Assembly: GCA_902806565.1 (NCBI GenBank)
Contig: CADCXA010000034.1
Location: forward strand, 434,001-498,000
Length of the DNA: 64,000 bases
Source of the DNA: Hypoxylon rubiginosum
Taxonomy: Eukaryota; Ascomycota; Sordariomycetes; Xylariales; Hypoxylaceae
Direction of reading: 5' to 3'
Shown here piece after piece: positions 56,061 through 64,000 of this stretch (positions are counted from its first letter, which is position 1; every line of letters starts with the position of its first letter). The translations under genes and the position numbers were made by a program. The notes below the pieces were generated by a model, which saw nothing but the letters and a program-made list of their open reading frames with translations, had not been told where the DNA came from and made no database searches.

Positions 56061-57059
56061 CTAAACATCAACCGTCAAGCTGCCCTTCATAACCACAACC
56101 GCTGTCCCGCCGAGCCAAAGATCCACCAGCTCCACGCCGTCGCTCGTCTCCCTCGTCGTAGTATCAACGCTAATATCGCTCCTGCGGCCCATCTCGACGC
56201 CCTGCGTAAGCCTGAACCTGTTCGTCCCCTCCCCCTTCCGCCCCTCCTTCAGCGTGAGATACGACGCCAGCGCCGACGCCGCGCTCCCCGTGGCCGGGTC
56301 CTCGAACCCCAACTCCACCATGCGCGTGCGAATGTACCTCGCGCCCTCCCTCCCTTCTTCCCCTTCCCCGTCCTCTTTGTCAGGGACCACGTCCACGTAG
56401 TAGTACCGGCACACGAAGCTATCCCGCCACGCCTCGTCCAGCAGCGGCTTCGGCAGCCCCGCGAAGTCGAGCCGCGTGGCCTCGGTGACCCGGCCCAGCA
56501 GCCCGAGCGACGGCAGTCGCACGAGCACGAACGTCATGCCCCGGACGACGCTGAACACGGGCGCGGCCAGCTCGGCGGCGCGGATCTCCGGCACCGGCGA
56601 GAGGCCCGGATAGTCTTCTTCTCCAGTACCACTACCGCTACCGATGATGACGTCGGCCAGCGTGTTCGCGTGCAGATGCACGTTGTGCGGGATCTTGGCC
56701 CGGATACGCCGGCCATCCTGAGGCACGAGGCCGATGGGGCCGGCCTTGGTGACGAGCGTGTCGACGTGCGGGTGCAGGTAGTACCTGGCCAGGACCGCGG
56801 TGCCGATGGTCGGGTGGCCCGCGAACGGGATCTCCTGCTCGGTGGTGAAGATGTCGACGCGGCGCTCGCTTCTGTTACCGTCCGCGGCCGCCTCGTGCAG
56901 GAACACCGTCTCCGACAGGTTGAACTCGCGCGCGATCTTCTGCTTCGCGGCCTGCGGGAGCCTGTCCTGCAGCGCCGCCGGCACCGAGACCACGGCTAGG
57001 GGGTTCCCCTGCATCCGCGTGGACGTGAAGACGTCGAGCGTCGCGAACTGTAGTTCCAT
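56061..57059 (-). CDS. PhzF-family epimerase/isomerase-like protein
   Basis: An intronless gene for 332 residues. The family word GNPLAVV near residue 18, catalytic Glu50 in LSETVF, the GHPTIGTA loop at 81-88 and EDPATGSAAS in the C-terminal half are all present. PhzF catalyses an isomerisation in bacterial phenazine formation. Most fungal members are of unknown role, so no phenazine pathway is implied. An Asp/Glu/Gly-rich insert lies before ARYIRTRMVELGFEDP. The coding sequence is GC-rich, unlike the flanks. It converges on the P450 gene 252 bases away. Confidence 0.88.
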   Translation of the reverse strand: MELQFATLDVFTSTRMQGNPLAVVSVPAALQDRLPQAAKQKIAREFNLSETVFLHEAAADGNRSERRVDIFTTEQEIPFAGHPTIGTAVLARYYLHPHVDTLVTKAGPIGLVPQDGRRIRAKIPHNVHLHANTLADVIIGSGSGTGEEDYPGLSPVPEIRAAELAAPVFSVVRGMTFVLVRLPSLGLLGRVTEATRLDFAGLPKPLLDEAWRDSFVCRYYYVDVVPDKEDGEGEEGREGARYIRTRMVELGFEDPATGSAASALASYLTLKEGRKGEGTNRFRLTQGVEMGRRSDISVDTTTRETSDGVELVDLWLGGTAVVVMKGSLTVDV

Positions 57060-57628
57060 TTTTTGAGCTTTGCTGTTTTATTTTATATCTAGTTCCCTCG
57101 TGCAATTAAGAAGACTAGATTGATACTAATTACTCGAGTCGAGAATAGAGAATAAAGAAATTGGAGAAATATATAAAAATGTATGAATGTGGCTCACTGA
57201 ACTTGCTGTTATAGTCGGAAGCAACTAAGCTAAAGTGCGGAGACGGCGATGATGACTCTGCGTTACAACCGGCGCCGCCCTTCGTTTAGCATGCGGAGAC
57301 CCACCAAATATTTTACAGTCTCAAGACGTGCAGCAGAATGGCATTATTTATAACTACCTACAGTAAAAGGGGGACTGTTCTACAGCCGACACTAGCAGCC
57401 TTAGTCCTACCGTGGTGTCCATCATACTCCGGTTGCTATGCTTCTCGAGGCTACAAATCTATAACTTTTTAAACCGACATATGATGCAAAATGAACAATC
57501 TGTAGAACGTGAAGTATATACGTGTGGGTATGCGTATGGAATGCTGCCGGCCATTCTGGTATGGCGTGTGTATGTGTGTGCACAACGGTTTCTCTAGTAC
57601 TTTTCTCCGTATTCGTCACACGCCCGTC
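57060..57628. other. Intergenic region
   Basis: I see no gene. A GTGTGTATGTGTGTG run lies at about 57567-57582. Confidence 0.4.
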
Positions 57629-59941
57629 TTATGTAGGAATCATCTCAGTGCCCGAACCAGATTGTAGCGCGACGACTAAGTTGGTGAGTCTGTCAATCTT
57701 GGCTGACAACTCCGAGATCCGTACTTCTACATCGCTAGGTGCATCTCCCACATAGTCGTCTTGAGGTTGCTCTCGAGGCTTCGGTCTGTTAATCACTTCT
57801 GCACTAGCGGGCCGTGACACGGTCAGGCGCGGTCGATACCCCGATCGCGGTCTGCTGTCTGGCCGGCTAGAAGGTGGTGCCGAGTTTCGTTTAAAGGAGC
57901 CTTGCCTCGGACCGCGGAAGTTGTCGAAACCATCAGGGTTAACCTTCTTAGTGAGCCATTCATAGACCTGGATCACTCCGACGATAGGGGCATGCGTTGC
58001 CCGCAAAAGTAGGATGCGCCCCTGACGAAACTTGTCGTTAGAGGGGAAAATTAAACGCAGCGGCCTGAAGATGCCGAGCGGAAGGAGATTGAACGGTGCT
58101 TCATAGTCCAGGTTAGCTTTGCAAACCATTGTAGGAAGTCGAAATACTTACGGTAGAAATGTGTGAGCCTGTTGCTAGTCGAAGCCTCGAGAACATATAC
58201 GCTATAGACGTACAGATATTCTTCCCGTGCGTGTGTAATGACACGCGAGAAACTGTTGCTTAGCATACCCGTGAGGGAGCCCATCAGTAATATTGAACTC
58301 AATGTCACAAAAATGAGCATCAGAGGCGGTCCGAAGATCGGGTCTATCTCCTCCATGATATCAAATCCAACATAGCTGGAACCAAAAAATATCTTGGTCA
58401 CGATCATGGCCATATGCGGAAACGAGTAAATCTCTCTGCCGACGAGAGAAAATGTCGTCAGAAAGCCAACGTAGATGATGACGACCAGAACCATGAATTT
58501 TAGGAAATCTTTCCCCATCTCCTTGAGGCAAGGAATCAAAGTGCCCCAATACGGGGATAGACTGAGAATCGAGCAGACCCTAGGCACCATGAAGAGGGCT
58601 TCTAGCGACAAGACATCGAAGGCGATATCTACAAGAGAATAGTCACGAGTATACAGACCAACAAACCCTGCAGCCGAAGGGTTAGCGTTAAGCCTAACTA
58701 GTACAGCATGTGTTTACTTACTTAGGATTGCAAAGACGAGCCCGATAGCAATCATGATCATGTCGAATAAATTCCAGACATCGGCAGCATAGAAGATGGA
58801 CCCGGCATCGATGTACTCGCTGACTTCGTCGTAGAAGAAAGCCGCGAACCAGACGTAAAGTAATACCTCTAATGGTGTTATGGCGTAGCGATTTTGCTCA
58901 ATCAATACACCGTAGTATAGCATTAAGAAACCAATGAAGAAGGTGACCTCGTACGCTTTGAGGTACTTTGGCACACGAAGGCGGGAAAAGGGGTCAGCCG
59001 TGCTGGGGTTGTAGAACCGAGGCTTCTTCTCCGAGTGGACTGTAAGGCGGTCCCAGAAGATGATCTCGCCGTTCCAGATACCGGTAATAATTTTCTGTAC
59101 TACGTGCTGGCTAAGAAACCTTTTAGCATCGGCAATGGCTGCAATTTCTAGTGCGTTGAGGTTCGTGAAAGACGCTGTAGGATCGTCGTCAAGTTCTTCG
59201 ACGTCACCAGTATTATGTCGACTCATGGTTAGTTTGGACACGGACTGAAACAATTGATTCCTTCTGAACGATCCAGGATAATGGTTGCGGTCCGGTGATG
59301 AGGATCTAGACGTGTGGCTCAGTAGTGCGGTTCTCTCATTGCTCTCACCCCCATCTGCAGGATCATCAGCATGGGAGGATTCGTCTTCGTCGCAGCTATC
59401 GGGAATCTCATATAGACAAAAGTCTACAGCTTCCCGCTCCGAGAGGCGCGTTAGGAACCGCCAAGCGACAATCTCGCAGGCGTTCGCACGAGCCTCGCCG
59501 AGTCCTCGGCCATCGTTGATCGCACCGTAGTGCCACCTCAATGCCCTGTCATAGATATAGAATCAGTAATGCTTCACCAGGAGGAGAAGGGTATCCCACA
59601 ATAAAGCATTCACGACCGCAGGATTTGTGACTCGGTTGTTAAGATGTTCAACAAGGGTCCGTAGATCGTCTCCGGCGGATGTAGTCCTCAGCTGCTCGAA
59701 AGTGCTTGGCGTATATATTATATCGGCTATGTATCTACGTTACAGGGCTAGTTAGTACCGTGCCAAAGGTCGCCGAAAACAATATGCCCAGCATCTTGAC
59801 CTACAGGGATAACTTCTTAACGACGTCGCGGAAGACATCATCATTTGCTATGTCAGGGAGTAGAACTTCACGGCGGGTAGAGACGGGCGATAGAGCACGA
59901 TCCGGGGTCCCCAAGGGACGCGACTTGACGCGAATGGGCAT
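57629..59941 (-). CDS. YVC1: Vacuolar TRP-type cation channel, Yvc1-like
   Basis: Five exons (59941-59805, 59734-59600, 59545-58722, 58667-58152, 58098-57629; introns 70, 54, 54 and 53 nt) give 693 residues, near yeast Yvc1 (675). Yvc1 releases calcium from the vacuole on stretch or salt shock. The cytosolic N domain has NALLALRWHYGAIND and ACEIVAWRFLTRLSERE. Membrane segments follow: YEVTFFIGFLMLYYGVLI, LEVLLYVWFAAFFYDEV, NLFDMIMIAIGLVFAIL, a segment near EALFMVPRV, FLKFMVLVVIIYVGFLTTFS, a pore loop at KIFFGSSYVGFDIMEEIDP and LMLIFVTLSSILLMGSLTGML. An acidic patch precedes the first segment. The cytosolic tail is Arg/Pro/Ser-rich and ends in a short coiled coil. Confidence 0.9.
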
Positions 59942-62900
59942 CTTGATCAACTACTTCAGACGACGTGGCGGTACCCGTAAAAGTTCATCCCATGAAAGAC
60001 TATAAGCCCGAGTTTTGCAAATAAGTTTAACAGAAAGAAGATTATGAAATAATGCTAAAAGTTAATAGCACGGCGTTGCGTTTTCAAGGGACCAAAGGGT
60101 GCGAGTTTGATCCGCAAAATGCGGAGTTCGGATCGCGAATCTTGAATATTGACCCTCAACGAACAATGGACCAACCGTTAGCTTCAACAGCCCATGCCCG
60201 GCGTCATATCTCATCACTTCCAGGCGCTATCGCAACTGCAACTAAAATTTAGCATCATTTTCATTCCCTCTAATGAACAGAAATACCCTCGAACCCCTTT
60301 AATTTATTAGTCCGGCACCTGATAATTAAATGAAACGGCTGTTGACCATGCGGGGGCTACCTCACGCTATAAAATAAAAAAAATCGCTACCGAGAAAGCA
60401 GCGCTACGACATTGTGCTGCTACATACGCCACTAGCTGCCTACCAGCCACCCAGTCTGAGTCGAGAGATAATGGCGCAGTCTTGGCATTTGGATTTACCC
60501 ACTGAAGCTACCCACTTAATTATCCCATCCCGGTAACTATAGTTGATCCGGTCCGAAGCTGAATGAGACTATGAAATCATGCATCTGATTGGCTTATCGG
60601 ATCGGGTCAACCAGTAGCTCCGCTGCTGCATTTGTGTGGCCAGTTTAAGTGGGTAAATCTAAATGCCAAGACTGCGCCATGATCTCTCGACTCAGACTGC
60701 CACCATTAATCGACGCCACTTCGGTTATCTATTTTTATGCCACTGCAGCTGGTAGACGTCCCCGGGCGGGTCCTGTTTTCATCAGTTCTGATCTTCTCTT
60801 CACTGCTTCAGTTGGCGCTTTTGCCGCTGACGGTCGAAAATCTACCTAAATTCGTGATAAACATCTGGTCCAGAGGACTCGGTTGCAGATCGCCAATCTT
60901 GTTAGGACTAAATTCCGAACTCCTCGTATCCATCACGGCGCATTAGCGCCAGCGTCAGTCATCGGGTCTCGTCTGCTCACGCTGCTACACTCGTCCTCCT
61001 TACCCGCCTAGTTACCAGACCGGCCAGATCGAACCGCGAGTCTATACTGGCTGATCAGCATGATGGTCACTCGTGATTACGAACACGACCGATGCTATTA
61101 TTCTCCAATGGATGTCCGCATCGACCTATTAAACTTTCCTTTCATGCCGCGATGTTGCACTATGCTCAAGGTTCATAGTAGTACCGTTGAGCGTTGAGCC
61201 ATGTGGGTGGCTAACCCGTCGGGCGTCGTCGGTACTTTCAAACGCGGCACCCTATACCATATACCATACGGGTCGGTTTCGGGGCTCTTGATGGACTCGG
61301 ACTCTCTTATGCCTCTCTACGGGCCCGTTTCATTGCTCTCATGGTAGAGCAGGTCGATATGTCCTAACGCTCATTACCGCCAGCAATTAGATACCCGGAA
61401 TGGCAGTTTTCTAGCTGCATTGATTTTGACAAGTGTCACTACGCTCATGCAGGTACGAAAAGGCATCTCGCGCCTTGCCCTTGCTTACGTTACGGCATCT
61501 GACTTACGAATTCCCGATCCGACTTTTCAGGGGATGCCGAATAGGGGGGCGCCCGAGTGGCTGGGTCTACCTTAGCAGCTTAGGATGTAGGTACCTAAGA
61601 TAGAGTTATTCGAAGACATCTACTAAATCGGAATCTAGATCTATTCCAGTTCCCCAAAGCAAAGTTGACTTCAAGCTTACTTCAACACGAGGTTCAGTGA
61701 TGCAGATACCCGATCTTTTAGCTAACACCCAGACCCAAGAATAGGCTCTTGTACCCTTCTATCGGTATCATCAGCGGCTATTGGGTGTTCCGTTTATCCT
61801 CGTTAAAGGAAAGTTTAAAGACAAAAAGAAATCGGCTTTTTTCGAAAACGGATTTCGGGACAGAAGAGTATGACTATCAGCCGCTTAATTTAGACAAGCA
61901 ACAAGTGAAGAGGGAGGTAGGCATCGCGGGGTGCACTCCACAAGGTTGCAGTCACTATGTCATTCTCTTTTAATGATAATGATCTTATACCGTACCATTA
62001 AAATCTAGACCAGGGAATGATCTTTGCCGAAGACGTTGCATAGTAGCAGCGTGGCAGGGGGTCTTAGCTCACGGCTCACCCCTAGGTGCCCTAGGTACAT
62101 ACTACATGCCCTACATGCCCTACATCCCCGCCAGAGCCCTCCAGGGCTCCCATCCCTCTTCCAGCCGTGGCTGTGCACATTGTACATGATCTACCTTAAT
62201 TGGTCGGACATGTCTATAAAAAGTAATCCTAACTAAGATACACTTTCTGATTCGCCATAGACTTTCCCATGAGCTGCTTACAGTCCAGGGGTCCAGCGGC
62301 CCTCTGGCAAGGAACCCCGGAACCGACTGCCTTTGCGCAGCACCCGTCGATCGCTCGAGATATTGTGCTGGCAAAAAAAAGGGAACCTGTTTCTGCCGGT
62401 GGCAAGGCTTCTCCTGCCACGATGCCCTACTATGTACTCGAAGAGGTTTCGCCTTCAAAGACTTTGTGAGAATGTTTCTTCCGATACTCTTGAGGTAACC
62501 AAGACGAATACGATTTCTTTGGTCCGAGTCTTTTTGGGTCACTTGATTAGATTTTCTCATCTCTAGACTCTTAGGTACCTACATAGTCTGCTATGCTGCT
62601 AGTATGCATCGTTCTATGGATAGCTCTTAGCGACAACTGTAAGACACACTCACACTCTTCACTCGCACCAGGTACCTATTTCTAGATTTGCATATGTCCA
62701 CACAGGAACTTGAGCAGGTCTCAGCCTTGTTGTGTAACACCCTGGTTCGTCTGCTCATGCATGTGCAGTAGTTTGGCTGCGACCTTGCCTTCGCCTCTTC
62801 TTTTTTAAAAGACCCTTCTCATCTACTCCCGTCTCTTTTTCCTATTCCTTCTCGATCTTGATGCCGGTTTGGGTTAACATTTCCTCCACCTTCCCAAACA

Positions 62901-62950
62901 TTCAACTTGGCCGGGACCTTGGACCTGGGACCTGGGAACTGGATTGAGCC
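59942..62950. other. Intergenic region, 3 kb
   Basis: The frames are short and overlap on both strands; no gene is supported. A fold-back element lies at 60452-60699. The last 300 bases are pyrimidine-rich and carry repeated GGACCTGGGA words, likely the promoter of the following gene. Confidence 0.45.
60452..60699. mobile_element. Fold-back (MITE-like) element with 52-bp terminal inverted repeats
   Basis: The left arm 60452-60503 (CAGTCTGAGTCGAGAGATAA...) pairs with the right arm 60648-60699 (...TTATCTCTCGACTCAGACTG type) with only two mismatches that I can see. The loop of about 144 bases has no coding frame. The direct word CCACC borders both ends (before 60452 and after 60699), as a 5-bp target-site duplication would. 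Confidence 0.75.
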
Positions 62951-64000
62951 ATGGCTCGTTCAATACCCAATATCAGTTTTCTACGTCTTCCGCCTGCTAC
63001 CGCTGTCCTCCTTCTCAGCGCAATATTTGGAATAACAAATGGCCATGCGCTGCCTAGGCAAACCAAGACTGTGGAGTTGCACGATCTGAACGTGGTCCCT
63101 TTTCCGCCGGGACCGACGGAGGCACCAATTTTACTTTCCGATTTATTACGAAGACAGTCACCGAATACAATATGTGGTTATATCGGGGGAAATCCAAACC
63201 TACCTGCGACATGTTTAGCGGGGTCCCATTGTGTATTAGAACAGGACCATGGGGTGGTGGGTTGTTGTCCAGATGGCGGAACCTGCCAGACGGGTATATT
63301 TACAGGTTGCGTCGACTGGAACAGTGGCCTACAGACCGAAAGCAATCCTTACGTATACACATGCGAAGGGTCAGACGTCTGCTATAGGAATGAGTTCGCT
63401 GGCGGTTACTTTCAGTTTGGCTGCGGAACCGCATCATCTATAGGCACAACTGTCGAGACATCTGTCGATGGCATGTCAAGCTTAATATTTGAAGAGACAT
63501 CAGTGCCGTTGACGGAGTTGCCGAGCCCTCTTGCCGAACCGACTACCGTCGGATCTCAGCCTACGAGTGCGACGGATGACCCTGACGACCCTGATGGGAC
63601 TCATTCAAGCTCATCTGATACTACGCCGCCGACATCCTCAGCTGCGGACCCTCCTCCATCTACATCCGTACCCTTACCCCCAGCTTCATCGTCGTCAACA
63701 TTTCCAGCTTCATTCTCAACCCTTTCATCATCCTCTTCCTCATCAACCACGTCTTCATCTTCATCCTCATCCACAACACTACCTTCCTCAACCATTGATA
63801 TACCGAATACTACCGCGGATGCAACATCTTCGGACGGCGCGCCAGAAGAAACAGTGACCCATACTAGTGCACCTGCGACGGGGGCAGGAACTAGTACTAC
63901 TAATAGAGGCGCCATTATCGGCGGATCCATCAGCGGAGCTGCCGTCCTCATAGGCATAATAATTGCGGCAATACTCCTGTACCTACGGAAGCGGCGACGC
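62951..64000 (+). CDS. Ser/Thr-rich cell-surface protein with one membrane span (3' partial)
   Basis: The frame is open from the ATG at 62951 to the window end (350 codons) with no stop. It begins with a signal peptide (about 32 residues, ending FGITNGHA). A Cys-rich ectodomain follows, with NTICGYIGG, ATCLAGSHC, VGCCPDGGTCQTG, YTCEGSDVCYRN and FQFGCGTASS. Then come a long Ser/Thr/Pro-rich, probably O-glycosylated stalk, one membrane segment (GSISGAAVLIGIIIAAILLY) and a basic stop-transfer (LRKRRR). This is the build of fungal wall-stress sensor-like proteins (Wsc/Mid2 type), though the Cys pattern is not a standard WSC domain. The cytosolic tail lies outside the window. Confidence 0.8.
   Translation, partial: MARSIPNISFLRLPPATAVLLLSAIFGITNGHALPRQTKTVELHDLNVVPFPPGPTEAPILLSDLLRRQSPNTICGYIGGNPNLPATCLAGSHCVLEQDHGVVGCCPDGGTCQTGIFTGCVDWNSGLQTESNPYVYTCEGSDVCYRNEFAGGYFQFGCGTASSIGTTVETSVDGMSSLIFEETSVPLTELPSPLAEPTTVGSQPTSATDDPDDPDGTHSSSSDTTPPTSSAADPPPSTSVPLPPASSSSTFPASFSTLSSSSSSSTTSSSSSSSTTLPSSTIDIPNTTADATSSDGAPEETVTHTSAPATGAGTSTTNRGAIIGGSISGAAVLIGIIIAAILLYLRKRRR

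Noticed and set aside
56052..56999. 315-residue plus-strand ORF opposite the PhzF gene
   Set aside because: It is the GC-rich antisense shadow of a clear PhzF protein, with Arg/His/Pro-rich composition.
54052..57059. P450 plus PhzF as a phenazine-type biosynthetic cluster
   Set aside because: There is no core synthase nearby, and fungal PhzF-like proteins are mostly not linked to phenazines; two adjacent convergent genes are not enough.
61545..61625. tRNA-like A-box word (GCCCGAGTGGCTGGG)
   Set aside because: No matching B box (GGTTCGANTCC) or cloverleaf follows within the needed distance, so I do not call a tRNA.

Overview
The window is nuclear DNA of a filamentous ascomycete (Pezizomycotina, probably a Sordariomycete; the class is inferred). 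The evidence is short GT-AG introns of about 50-130 nt, fungal-type nuclear genes for mitochondrial proteins (Rieske protein, ATP synthase subunit K), a Yvc1 channel, and about 18 kb of DNA that is almost all A+T with transposon codons changed in the C-to-T/G-to-A way of repeat-induced point mutation (RIP). All coordinates and joins were read by eye.

Positions 1-5728 are the 3' part of an intact, unmutated Ty3/gypsy retrotransposon: the integrase end of pol, then two extra genes not expected in such an element, then a polypurine tract and a 278-bp LTR (TGTAATGG...CCATTACA). The extra genes are an antisense, spliced gene for a protein with a cysteine cluster resembling DUF3716, and a sense gene for a 512-residue protein with an apparent Ulp1-type (C48) SUMO-protease catalytic set, His174/Asp191/Gln238/Cys244. 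They diverge from a shared promoter of about 370 bp. This is the strongest candidate for an undescribed system.

Positions 5729-26300 are a heavily RIP-mutated transposon nest. Still readable are a Copia pol relic (+ strand, about 7.15-11.1 kb), a gypsy integrase relic (+, about 12.2-13.9 kb) and a gypsy reverse-transcriptase relic (-, about 22.4-22.7 kb). Two copies of a 1.57-kb non-autonomous LTR element with a 1.04-kb internal region also lie here. The RIP-mutated copy (17160-18722, +) has two LTRs of type B. The unmutated copy (14483-16055, -) is a hybrid: its 5' LTR is identical to the LTR of the gypsy element at 1-5728 (type A), while its 3' LTR is type B.

Positions 26300-64000 are normal-composition gene space. 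In order: a frameshifted fungal ORF; a five-exon secreted Ala/Cys-rich protein; Rieske Fe-S protein; DDB1; an SMP-30-like protein; a short-chain dehydrogenase; ATP synthase subunit K diverging from an MTP18-family protein; a Cuz1/ZFAND1-type AN1 zinc-finger protein diverging from Rad4/XPC; a small unknown ORF; a repeat-rich spacer with two matched hairpin elements; a BTB-like fragment; a cytochrome P450; a PhzF-family protein; a Yvc1 channel; a fold-back element; and the start of a Ser/Thr-rich cell-surface protein that runs off the window end. DDB1 and Rad4, which work together in damage recognition for nucleotide excision repair in mammals, lie about 7.6 kb apart.
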